From Nissolia schottii (lineage: Eukaryota > Streptophyta > Magnoliopsida > Fabales > Fabaceae): a stretch of 64,000 nucleotides of DNA. This document shows positions 51,622-63,149 of the stretch, one piece after another; position 1 is the stretch's first letter, and every line of letters starts with the position of its first letter. Below the pieces are notes generated by a model. The model saw only the letters and a program-made list of their open reading frames with translations, searched no databases and had not been told where the DNA came from. A program made the position numbers and the translations under genes. Location of the stretch: assembly GCA_003254905.1 (NCBI GenBank), contig QANU01025285.1, positions 325,112 to 389,111 on the forward strand, given 5' to 3'.

Positions 51622-52490
51622 TAGGGATGACAATTTGTACCCTACCCACGGGTACCCGCCCTAACCCAACCCGATAAGTAGGATAAAAACTCACTCTTCA
51701 ATGGGTAATCATCCGCACGTGTAATTATCCAAAATTACCTGCATGGGTTAGGGTAGGTTTAGGGTTTTAATGTACCCACACCGACCCTACCCACACCCTA
51801 TGTATATTATATTATATTTTATTTTTTATCATATTTTTCTTTGTTCTACTATTATATTCAAATTTTCTTTATTATTCTCCATAATTTTCTTTAACCATAC
51901 TTATATTTTCACACATCATCTCCTTCTATAAGGTTTAAACTCTATTTTTTTGAGGTCATTTTTCTGTAACTATATCTAAATTGTCTTTGTACATAACTTG
52001 TGACGTATGAGTTTTCTTTATGTGAAACTAATTCGTGAGGACTAATGTCTATATGTAGTTATTCTGTTTTCTTTTATTTTTTTTATAAAATAAATATGAA
52101 TAGAAAGTGAAAATTATTTTCATCAGTTCGATTCATCTGAAGAAGTATGCATATTTTCAATTTAATATGTCTTGGTTTATTGTGTTAACATGACCATATA
52201 CGGTTTAGATGTGAATGAATTATGTTATTATTTTAAATTATATTGTTCTTATGCACTAAAATAATTATTTCGACAATTATATTATGTAAACATAAAATTA
52301 TTTTTTTAGAAAGTAATGGGTAGGGTAGGGTAGGATAAGGCTTTAGATATTTTTGTGTGGGTAGGGTTAGATTTTTTATTTATAAAACCTATAGGTAGGG
52401 TAAGGTAGAGTTTTTTTATTATCCAACAGATTTAGGGTAGGGTTAGGGTTGAGCCAAAACCCTACGCAACCCTACCCATTGCCATGCCTA
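51622..52490. mobile_element. hAT-like non-autonomous element
   Basis: Terminal inverted repeats TAGGGATGACAAT (left) and, complemented from the right, TAGGCATGGCAAT, with the plant hAT form TAGGGNTGNCAA. Flanking 8-mers ATGGCGTT (51614-51621) and ATGACGTT (52491-52498) match at 7/8, the hAT duplication length. Subterminal regions on both sides are dense in ACCCTAACCC / GGGTAGGG words in mirrored orientation. The centre is AT-rich without a transposase. Confidence 0.75.
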
Positions 52491-52498
52491 ATGACGTT

Positions 52499-55400
52499 TG
52501 AAGTAGAGGAAGAGAATATCAATCACTTGTGTTGATGTAGTAAGATTTGATTGGTTACTAGCTAAACTCAATAAAAATAAATTACGTGATTAAATAGGGC
52601 TTTTTAGAAGGTTAAGTAAACGCATCAAGCATTTAACCACATTCAAAGATGCATTTAACCATATTTATAAAGTGTGACTAAGTACAGAGGGATTAACTTG
52701 ACCCACATTTAAAAATAATAGGGACTAACATGGACCTTATTTTTTGTTAAGAACCAAATTGATCTATTAATGATCTGATAGGACCAAATTGGACCTCTAC
52801 TTTATTTTTATCAAATTAGATTGCTTTGTATCATTATTCAAGTCATTAATTATTTGTCTTAATATGTATGTAAACCCGAAAATGATAGATACGTAATGAA
52901 ATGAAACAGGAGGAGTATTATTCTATAAAAATTAATTCAAAAATTATACTTACCACTGAGATCTCTAAAAAGACACAACAAGCTTCAATCTTCTCTAAAT
53001 TACTCCACTCCAAAATATCCTCCGAAAGCAAGAAAATTCCTCAAAACTTGCCGGACAGATGCATTTTTGGCTGGCCAAAGAAAAATCCCCAAAACAAGTG
53101 ATGGAGAATTTTTCGTCCGTTAATCCGTCGAATTTGGTGGCGTCATTTGGCACTTTTAGATGCCAAAGGTATTCTGACGGGTTTTTAAGGTTTATTTTTT
53201 ATTTATTTAATTGTGAGGGTACTTTATCAATGTATTTATCCGACGATATTAGGTAAATAAGTAAGTTTTTATTTACCTTCATTTTTATTAAGATTTAGGG
53301 TTAGGATAATGCCAATGGATTTGACCGTCCAAATTTGTCGATGTTTAAATTTTTTCATTGAGAAAAAGATTGTCACATGTGTGAAACGTACCGTTTCATT
53401 AATATCATTACCAACAAATCTAACCATCCAAATTGTCGGTAAAAATAGCAGAGCTCTAAATTTGTGAAACCTCTTCTTCTTCCTCATTTCTTCATCTTCT
53501 CCACTCTTAAGTCCACTACTCTACTCCTTCTCTCTAACCAGGTTGCCGATTCCTACCACGAATGTCGTCCTCCCCACACTGTCGTCACTGCCACACTTTC
53601 TTCGTCTCCTTTGCAAAGCCCATGCCTCTCCCAACCACAATTTTCCTTTCTCTTATCACTCTCTCTGGCTCCCGCCGTTGCCCCTGACCGCCACCTCACT
53701 GCATTAAGTTAATTAAGGCCATGTTTGTTATGTCGTATAAGATAAAACATGATAGTGCTAAACTTGATAGTATAAGACTTGATAGTATAGTATAAACAAT
53801 ACGTTATATAAATTTTTATACTATCGTGTGTTTGACGCACATAACATGTAATATAAGTCTGCATAAAATAAAATTAACTTTTTCGACAAAAATACTTATG
53901 TATAGAATTTTATTAATAAGTAATTTTTACAAAAAACATGATTAAACAATTTATAGAATTACCTAGATGAACTGTATTCATCTCTCTCAAAAAGACATAT
54001 CCATTGCTGACTGCAAATCTCATTGACAAAATAAAATTAAAAAAATTGAAAACTAAAAAGAACCATTAATAACAACAACAACGATTCAAGGATTCTCAAA
54101 AACCTCATTCCTATTTCCTGCAAAAGTTTATATAGTAGAACCCATATATCATATTACTAATTAATTACATTATATTTGATCAGAAACAAGAAAATGAATG
54201 CATGTAAGGTTCATGGCCCTTGAGCAGTAGCAAAGATGACTCTTGGATGACACAATTCCGGTGACCCACAATGCGATTTTGGCAGAGTTCGATTCAAGAA
54301 CACAATCTGAATCACACCCTCTGATACATTCAATACAAAATAGAGAGATGGAGAAGACAAGGCAACAATATGAATGATGGGAGGTAGCAAACGGAGGTGG
54401 GCAGTGGCAAGGGGTGGCAAACGGCGATGGGCAACAGTGGGAGGCAACAAACAGTGATGGGCATAGTGAAGGTCATGAAGAGAAGAACTGCAACAAAGGT
54501 TAAGAAGAACGTGAAGAGATGAAAGGTTAATTTGTAGGACCGTCAAAATGAGCCCAGTCTGCGAACTCGGTTAAATGGACGAACTTTACATGCAAAAAAT
54601 AGGTCTGTGAAAAGTTGAAAAAAATGGTTCGCCCCTTTTGGGCCGGCATGCTAAACGGGCCAGCCCGTGAATTTATTTTTTAAACACCAAAATTTTAAAA
54701 GTTTTATTTTAGAGTTTAAAAGTTTAGAGTTTAACTATTTGATATAATTTTTAAACAAATTTTTATACCTTCTAAACAAAAGAATACAAGAGATGCATCT
54801 CTGTTATTTCAGTGTACGCTTGACTCTGAACATAAAGCAAGAAACCAAATGCTACTACCAAAGATAACAATTCGGACCACACTGTACTACTTTTATTTTA
54901 CACCGAATAAGATCCATTTAAAGCCAGCAGTTCAGCACCAAATTGACATCAGAATTGCCAAGAAATAATTGATGGTCCACCCTAGCTATATAATAACTTG
55001 GAAAAATAAAGCACCACCATTGGAGTCTGTTGGGTTGGTAATGTCAAATTATTATAAAACCATAGAATCTGTTGTAATTATAATGAGCATAGCGACATGC
55101 GGTCAAAATTCAGATGAATTTTACTACCTATTTATGGCCATAATTTTATTTAACAAATCTTTATGTTTAAGACTTAAGAGCGAGACTCATCCTAATCCAA
55201 TGCTAAATCATGTTTTCAGGTTCATAAAAAACTTATAAAAATGCTTATAAATCACCTATCATCGATTAAAACAAAAAGCTAAAGATCAAACCAAAATTGT
55301 GATAATGCATAACCAGTTTTATTAGTGTTATATATATAGTGGATATATACTTTGTAGAATTTAATATGATATGTTATCATTAAATCAAACATTATATATT

Positions 55401-56813
55401 ATTAAAAACACTTTAAATTTTATAAAATAATTATTCAAATATTATAAATATAACCATATATAAAGTCTTTATAACATAAAACACTTGATATCATCGACCT
55501 ATCAAAATTTGGAACCTAAAATTGGAGGAGATTTAAACCAATGGGTTAAGTGAGACTAAAAATGGGTTAGGTGCTACCCAAAAGTCTCCTCAAGTATGGA
55601 GTCCAACATCGGTTAAATTTAAATCATCATCGACTCTGATATCACTTGTTTAGCTTAAACCGGTGAGGGGAACTCAAAATCAGAAGAGATTTAAACAAAC
55701 ATGCTAAGTGAGACACAAAGCGGGTTAGACGTCAGATTTTAATCCAAAACCTTAAGAAAATGGATTTATGGTCTTCCTAATTATACACTCTTCACTAAAT
55801 CAAAATTTCATCGATGTGAAACTTTAACATTCACATTTAAAACATAACATATGTCATACACGTATTTTAGATATAGCATGTTAATTATAATATAAACAAT
55901 TTATGTTGTGTAATTCAATTGAGTTTTTATTTGTCAGTAATATATTTAACAAATTTATAATTAAGTTATATTTAAACATAATTAATAACATGAGATTGAT
56001 CAATGTGATGCTGATTTTAATCTTTTAACTAATGGTCTCAAGTTTGAACTTTGAGAATGAAAAAAAAAATTCCCGAGAGATCTCTGCCCCATATAAGAGG
56101 ACCTTCAATGGGGTCATATTGAGTTAGTCAGATCCCTAATAATAAAGTACGAATACCGGTGGTTTAATCAAGAAAAAAAATAATTTTAAGTCTTAAATCA
56201 TAATTTGAATAAGAAAAATTACTTCACTTTTGAGCGAAAATCATAATTTTCAAACTATAACAATAAAAACATGCTAATACAAGTTGTGTGTATCTGTAGA
56301 ACAAGTTGTGCACACTCTAAATGTACCCTTGTGAGGGTTACAAGTACCAATAACTTGCTCCTCAATTCTTGTAGGTGCAGAATTGTGTGCAGTGTTGTTT
56401 ATCTAAATTACGAGACATGGCTCTCATGGACCTAAAAAGTGGGCCTTGGTTGGTCTCTTAGATCAGCAAATGGACAAGGCAACCTCCTATTGCTTTAGGC
56501 AGAAAATGGCGTGCAACCTTTTTCTGAGTGTGACACTGAATTCATCCCCATACCATACCCACTTCACTTGTTTCTAAAACTTTCTTTGTAATGATGAGCT
56601 TAATTGGAGAGAAATTGCTCTATTATTGTCACATGACATCACTAGTCAAATTGCGCGTGTAATCCCCAAGTGGTTGTGGAAGGTTCATTATTATATTCTT
56701 ATTTCTCATCAAATTGTAATCTCAAGTCTTGGTTTAGGAATTGCTAGTAGGAGAGGAATTATACATGTTGGCTTAAGTAGGTGGCCTGGCCAACATTAAC
56801 ATATAAAAATTTA
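52499..56813. other. Repeat-rich spacer
   Basis: No gene seen. 52930-53710 holds a CT-rich, Ser/Pro/Leu-coding stretch without a family match. A GGCCATGTTTGTTATG phrase at about 53727 resembles ends of some dispersed plant elements. 54540-54680 contains a GGGCCGG...ACGGGCC segment common in plant repeats. Near 55590-55660, CCAACATCGG followed by CTCTGATATCACTTG looks like a decayed LTR end and tRNA primer site on the minus strand. Confidence 0.4.
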
Positions 56814-58920
56814 GGTCCTAAACAAGTTTTTTAATTCCTAATAAATCACAAATTTTATTTTTAGCTCCTAATACAAAAAATTGGTTTCGGACCCTAATAA
56901 TTTTTTTTTCATTTGCTTTTAATCCATGCCATTAGCTTGGTTTGTTAACTACTAACGTGGTGGATGAAACTCAAAGTAAACAGTGTCTACGTGGCACCAC
57001 TGATGCTTAAATAAATTTTTAGTCTCTAAAAAATCGTAAATTTTGATTTTAGCCTTTAATAAAACAAAATTTGGTTTCAGTCCTTAATAATTATTTTTTG
57101 TTTGCTTTTATTCCTTGCTGTCAATTTGGTCCATTAACTACTAATGTGGTGGACGAAAGTCAAAGTAACTAGTGTATACATGGCACTCACTAATCCCATC
57201 TAACATACACCTATCATTAAAGAAAAACAATTAATTTTTTGTAAAAAAAAATCAATCAATTTCTTTTTAAAAAAAATTTCAATATTTCTCCCCTCCCTAT
57301 CTCCATTCCTATATCCATTCTCTCCCCTACGCCCATCACCATCGCCCACTACCCTTGCCACCACTCTAACCACTGCCTACCAACACCATTACCACTAGCC
57401 CTGACCTCTCCTCTCTCAAAGTCATCCTGTTCTTCTTCCTCCCTCACCATTAGCCTCACACCTCCCCAAAATCCAACAATCTCATCAATTGAACAAGCTT
57501 CAGGGCGGTTCTAGAGTGGGCCCTGACTCCTAACTCAATTGCGACAATTTCTCTAACCCTGGATTTGACAGTGCCATTTTTTATCACAACAACGACCAAT
57601 ATGGTGTCCAAATCCGAGAGGGGAAGATGATAGTGGTCATGTGGTGGTGGTTCATCAAAGGCTTCCAGAAACTCTACAAAACCCAACCCACTCAACCCCA
57701 TTGCTAGCACGGACAACGCCACCATTGCGAAGGCCGTCACCAAGAGCTATGGGGGCCTCCTCATGGTACATAAGCGCACCATTGAGGGTCTCCTTCATGG
57801 AACTTTGTCAAAAAGCTATCATTATTATAAAGGGTTTGGGGATATAAAAGGAAAGAGCATGACTCGTATCGCTAAAAGGAGAAGTGACTCAAACTTCAAA
57901 ATCAAAGAGACATTTTAGATTAAGCAATATTTATAGGAACTACCTTCTCTTCTCCTTATTTTCTCTTGTTAGTTTAATGCACACAAAAATGTTAGGGTTC
58001 TAATGTTTATTGTGATTTACGATTTTTTTTTTGTGATATTGAATTTTGTGGATAATGTTGAGATTTGTAGTGTTGTTGTGTTGGGATATTATGCTATGGT
58101 TTATAATGTTGTTGTTGGTTTCATGATGTTGTTGTTGTGGGAGTGAAGGGGTGAGGATTAGTGATGATAGGTTGCGATTGTGAGGGGGATCGAGTGAAAG
58201 GAATAGGGAAAGAGAGGTGGTGGTGTGGTGGCGGTGCTAGTGATGTTGATAGGAGAGGGGATTGGAAGAGAATAGGCAATGCGATAGTGTGGCGGTAATG
58301 GGTGGTGCTCATGGTACTAGTGCTGGGCATAGGAAAGGAGAGGAAGAGAATTGGTAATGCAATGGTGATGGTAGTGGTGGTGTGATGTTGTTGTCCTAGT
58401 GATGCTGATGGGAGAGAGGAGGGGATAAAGAATGGGTGGGTTTAGATTGGGTCGGGTTGGTTCTCAGGTAGGTATAAGTCAAGTTTATGGGTTTCTTGTG
58501 GGTTTATGTCAAGTGGCATGTGCAAGTCACATGCTTTTACCATGTGGATCCAAAATGCCAAGGTAGAGAGGTTGACATGGTTAAGTTATTTTCGCATTAG
58601 GAATTAATGGAACAAGTTGATGGCAGGGACTAAGAGTAAAGAAAAAGTATTTATTAGGGACTAAAATCAAAATTGTTTCTCAGTAGGAGCTAAAACAAAT
58701 ATTTGTCACTTATTAGGCACTAAAAACTTATTTAAGGATTAGTGAGTATTATGTAAATACTGTTGATTTCTATCTGCTACAACAATAGTTAACAGATCAA
58801 ACTAACAGCAAGAATTAAAAGCAATGTGTGTGTGTACGTGCAAGCGTGCGTGTGTGTAAACGGTTTAGAGGCTAAAACCAAAATTTGTGATTTATTTGAG
58901 ATTAAAAATTTATTTAAGCA
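56814..58920. mobile_element. MULE-like element with doubled TIRs at both ends
   Basis: Four related arms of about 190 bp: L1 56814-57002, L2 57003-57200 (direct copies), R1 about 58545-58738 and R2 about 58740-58920 (inverted). The L1-L2 and R1-R2 spacings are both about 188 bp. Shared words are TTTGGTTT(C/T), TTTGCTTTTA and GTTAACTA. Flanks AAAAATTTA (left) and TAAACTTTA (right) match at 7/9. The interior (57205-58540) is CT/CAC-rich on the left and GGT/GTG-rich on the right. It contains a 95-codon minus frame at 57743-57456 that I do not recognise; it may be captured sequence. Confidence 0.65.
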
Positions 58921-58957
58921 TAAACTTTAATATTGTATAACTCATCCAATAAGTTTA

Positions 58958-59421
58958 GAGTAATACCTCAAATTAGTTCCCCTAAAATTTAAATTCTGTC
59001 AAATTAGTTTCTTTAAAAATATTTCAATCAATTTGGTCACTCTAGAATTTCAATTTAGCCAAATTAGCGTCCTGCCAGTTTCGCGGTTAAGATACTTAAT
59101 AGATGGAATTTCTACTAAGACATTAGCAGTAGCAAGCCCTCACACAACAAAAAGGTTCTTGACATTCATTCTCACTCCAGGTTTCAAGCCTACAAAAAAA
59201 ACTGTTGACGTCATTTTGAGATGGACAAATGATATGAAAGTGTGACATGTTTAACAATGACATGTCATCCTTTGATCATTCACATAGACAATTTCGATTT
59301 ACATTTTAATCGACGGACTAACGTTCATACTTTTGAATTTAGTAGGGACCAATTTTACCAAAAAAGATGGACTAATTTAGCCAACTTAAAATTTTAGAGA
59401 GACTACTTTAAAATATTACTC
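58958..59421. mobile_element. MULE-like TIR element
   Basis: Ends GAGTAATACC and, complemented from the right, GAGTAATATT; arms similar for about 90 bp with AATTAGT and AATTTGG words. Flanks ATAAGTTTA (58949-58957) and ATGAGTTTA (59422-59430) match at 8/9. 464 bp, no transposase. Confidence 0.7.
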
Positions 59422-59710
59422 ATGAGTTTATTTTGGTTAGAACTTGAGACTGTGTTAAGGGGAATGAACACCTACTGTTCCAACAGATCAACAATTTTTT
59501 GATGTTAAATATGTAATAAATATAGACTAGTCTGATTTTATAGTCTAATAGCTCGGCCCAATGATATTATCTTGGGTTAAACATATTATACACGGACAAG
59601 ATCAAAGTTAAAATAATTATGGTAGTGTCACAAATTTAATGGATATATAATTATGGTAGTGTCATTGAGTTAATGGAGGTCAAGATATCAAGATCCTATA
59701 TTTGGAGGTT

Positions 59711-59786
59711 CTAATTAAGAGTGATCTTGATGAAATATTGTGTTTTGTCCTAATTAAGAGTGATCTTGATGAAATATTGTGTTTTG
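59711..59786. repeat. Perfect 37-bp direct repeat
   Basis: A segment starting CTAATTAAGAGTGATCTTGA and ending ATTGTGTTTTG is present at 59711-59747 and again at 59750-59786, separated by TC. The identity suggests a recent duplication or an assembly artefact. Confidence 0.85.
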
Positions 59787-59942
59787 AAGTTTGGCAGACT
59801 AAATTTTGACTAGAATAGTGAACTCGTGAGTTTATCCGAGTTTACTAAAGTCTGAGGTTTAAAGGGAGTTATCATGATTTGAAAACCAACACTCTTAAAC
59901 TCGTAAGAGTTTATGAGTTGATTTAAGAGTTTGACAACCATG

Positions 59943-60294
59943 GGTTTAATTATTTTGTAGGTCCCCGTAGTTTAACTCAATTTTCAATTTTATCGATATA
60001 GTTTAAAAAAATTTTAATTAGGTCCTTACATTGAATAAAATTGTATTTTAAAAGTCCATGGAACAACCCAACTTTACAAATTTCTACAGACTAAATAAAT
60101 TTTTAATTTAAGCTTACAAAATTGGATGATGACCTATTAAAATATATAAAATATTTAAAAGTTCCTGTAACACTGAGTTAATCTAGAGACTTGATTGCAA
60201 AACTTATTCAATGTAGGGACTTGATTTTAAAATTTTAAATTATAGGAACAATTAGTAAACTGGATCAAACTATAAGGCATGATAATTAATTAAA
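59943..60294. mobile_element. TIR element, ends approximate
   Basis: Left arm TTTAATTATTTTGTAGGTCC and the complement of the right arm TTTAATTAATTATCATGCC are imperfect inverted copies; both reach a shared CCTTACATTGAATAA / CCCTACATTGAATAA. About 350 bp; no clear target duplication. Confidence 0.5.
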
Positions 60295-60556
60295 CAATCT
60301 TTTGTTTTATAATTTTATTTATTTTTGATAGAATTAAATATTCAAATGATGTTGTTATTGCTTGTATGGGAGTGCAAGATTCTTATTGTATTACTAGTAT
60401 TGGTAACAGGTGCAATGCATGGGTAATAAAGTCTTTATGAAAAGAATAAAAATTTTAAATTTAGCCTATTAAGTTAATATTTAGTAATGGGTTTAAAATT
60501 TAAATGAATTTATTAAATAGAAATTAAAATATAAGGAACGTCATCATTGAAAGTAA

Positions 60557-61058
60557 GGGTTAAATATGTTTAGTCTCTCATAAATTTTAAATTTAGTGTT
60601 TTACAGCTCATAAATTTTTTTGCTAAAAATTGCCCATCATAAATTTTTTTTGTAAGGTTTTAATTCTTGCCGTCATGTTAAATTGTTAATTGCTGACACG
60701 ATAGCATGTAACATAATTAACCCAACTATTGTTTCCTCTGCTTACTCTTACACTGTTCCTTGCATACGCTTGCTTTCTTCTTCTTCTTTTTGGCTATAGC
60801 TCCGTGAGCCACTACCCCCGCTATTGCTAGTGAAGTGTTTTCACCCACACGCCATCGCCTGCTTCTCTTCCCCCCCCCTCTCTCACCTTCGCCATACGGT
60901 CAAGTGAATTACCACGACAACAGTTAATGACTTAACATGACGACAAAGAATAAAACCTTACAAAAAAAATTATGACGGTCGATTTTTAGAAAAAAAAAAT
61001 TTATGAGGAATAAAAACAAAATTCAAAATTTGTGAGGGACTAAAAACATATTTAAACC
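60557..61058. mobile_element. MULE-like TIR element with exact target duplication
   Basis: 502 bp flanked by identical TTGAAAGTAA at 60547-60556 and 61059-61068 (9 or 10 bp). The ends GGGTTAAATATGTTT and, complemented from the right, GGTTTAAATATGTTT start arms of about 130 bp that share TAAATTTTTTT, GTAAGGTTTTA and GTCATGTTAA. The interior (about 60730-60900) is C-rich and differs in base composition from the arms; it could be captured sequence. No transposase. Confidence 0.8.
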
Positions 61059-61433
61059 TTGAAAGTAATAGTTATTTAATACAAATTATAAAAGTGTGTT
61101 CAATTTAACAAAATTATAGACATAGTTGTATGTCCCAGGAGTCACTTTGATCCTTAAAATCTACTTTGAAAAACAAAAAAAAAATATTAATCAACATTGT
61201 ATCATTTATAAATAAAATAAGAAGTGTAAATTAACATTATAATGCAATCCCAAATATCTCATATTAAATTATACTTGAAGTTTAAATCTTGGAACATGTG
61301 GACCCATTCAATGAAATGTGAAAATTGATTGTTCATGAGTATACTTCTTGTTGTAAAAGTATTGGATATAGATTTTTTGATAACTAGTACTTACCTTTTG
61401 TTTGAGGACAAACAAAGTCTTAAGTTAGGGGGT

Positions 61434-62580
61434 GTTGATAAGTGTCATATTTTGGTGTTTTCATTGGTTAGAATAACACTTATATAGATTGCTTAATATG
61501 AATTTATTAGCCAAATTCCTCATTTTTGTATAAATTTAGTATAAGTTCAAGATAATGGATGCATATGTGTAAAATAATGCATTTCTTATCAATTTCCCAT
61601 ACAGATAAGAGGCATGTATCAAAGAAAATGCAAGGTAAGAAGAATAGAAGGAAGAATTAGTTTTCTAGCCTCTCAGTGCCTCCTCAGGGCCACTGAGCGA
61701 CCTCTGTTCCAAGTGAGCTTGCTTAAGAATGAAGTAACTTCAAGGCGAAGAAACCTAAGCAGCCCTACAGTCCGATCCGTGACCTTGTAAACCGCTGAAT
61801 GACTTGGGCCTGAAATTTCCTATAAAAGGGAATCAAACTCATTCATTCGGGGAGGAATCCATCGATACAGAGACATAGGCATACAAAAGACTCCAAAGAG
61901 AAGAACAAGGAAGGAAGCCAAGAGTTGTCCAAGGAGCACGACAACACTCACCATGGCGGCGGGAGAACGTGTCATGGTGAGCATCCATCATCTTGTCCTT
62001 TTGATTTCTTCTTGTAAGATGGTAGTTAATCCTCTTATTGTTGGGATTTGATGAGTATTATGGTTTGATTGTATCCGTTTTAACTCTTTTATATATGAAG
62101 CTATTGATTTCTATGATTTGCATGACTTGATCTTGAATTTAATGCTTCTTTTAGCCTGATCAACTATAACTCGATTTAAGATTTGATTTTGTGCACAAGA
62201 GCGACATCATTGAGTTGGATCTAGATCAAATCATCTAATATTCCTAATTGCTAGACATAGAGTTAGGTTTATTAGTCATTCTAACACCTGAAGCTATCTC
62301 GATTCGCTTTGTTAATTGTGCAAGACATCGACAAATAACAACGGGGACCGAATGATCTTCTCATGCTTGAAAGAGATGAGTACGATAAGAGCTGGTGGCG
62401 AGGAATCAAGGATTTGATAGTTCATATGCATTGAGTTAATGGATATATAAAAACTATAGTACGAGTTAATTCCCGACAAGCTTCCCTATCTGCTTCTCAT
62501 TCGCTGTCATTTTATCTCTGTATTTTATTTTATTTGTTTTTAAATGTAAATGCACAAACCAACTAACCATCTTGTTTAAT
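61434..62580 (+). mobile_element. Ty3/gypsy-type LTR (right LTR or solo LTR remnant)
   Basis: A purine-rich tract AAGTTAGGGGG directly precedes TGTTGATAAGTGTC, the usual polypurine-tract/LTR boundary of plant gypsy elements; GAGGACAAACAAAGTC just upstream is also typical. CTATAAAAGG at about 61822 could be the LTR TATA box. The 3' boundary is uncertain; AT-rich sequence near 62520-62580 may be the end. No polyprotein precedes it. Confidence 0.55.
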
Positions 62581-62689
62581 TAATGAAACTCAAGAATGAC
62601 TTTATATCACAACTCCCAGAGGACGACAACCCTTCCACTGTACTACAATTGAATCCTTTTGGGGATTTGAAAGCAACACAGTAGATAGG

Positions 62690-63146
62690 AAAATCAAATA
62701 GAAAGAAGTAGAAAAGCTTTCAACAATTATCTACACTCCCAATAAACCTCAACTAGAGGTATGGTTATCCCCTTCTGGAGCCAGAAGGGTGATCTCAAAG
62801 TTTAGGGAATTACCTAAATTGGAACAATGCACAAAGATGATGAATCAAGAAAGTTTCTTGAGACAAAGAATCCAAAAGACCAAACGACATCTTAAGATAC
62901 AAAGGTATGATAATAGGAAGAAAGAGATGAGCAGTCTTATGTTCCAATGCTTAAGTGTCGGTGAGGTCTATGACAATTTTAACAAGATTGATAACAATCA
63001 CTTGTCATAGGTGACTGATGAGAATATCAGGGAAATCAATAGGAAGATCAACAGTAGCTAATGCCATGCAAAACCAACCTTGTTTAGTGGACAATGTCAT
63101 TAATGGTGGTGGGGGTTATGAGATGCAACCATTTTGGGAGTCTTAG
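62690..63146 (+). pseudogene. AGL80-like type I (M-gamma) MADS-box pseudogene
   Basis: Only the end of the MADS domain and the region after it remain. Frame from about 62694: a stop (in the RKIK-stop-KEVEKLST context), then IIYTPNKPQLEVW, SPSGARRVISKFRELPKLEQ, NQESFLRQRIQK and KKEMSSLMFQCL, ending at a stop at 63007-63009. Similar sequence continues for a further ~50 codons with one frame change (INRKI..., then GGGGYEMQPFWES, stop 63144-63146). The block order (EVW-PS-GV, KMVNQESFLRQRI, EMTxLMFQCL) is that of AGL80-like proteins, as I recall them. The N-terminal DNA-binding part is gone and the LCGIEACA segment before IIY is deleted, so it cannot encode a working factor. It directly follows the gypsy LTR. 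Confidence 0.75.
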
Positions 63147-63149
63147 TGG

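Noticed and set aside
51650-52480. Interstitial telomere repeat
   Set aside because: ACCCTA-like words are irregular, present in both orientations and confined within hAT-like TIRs.
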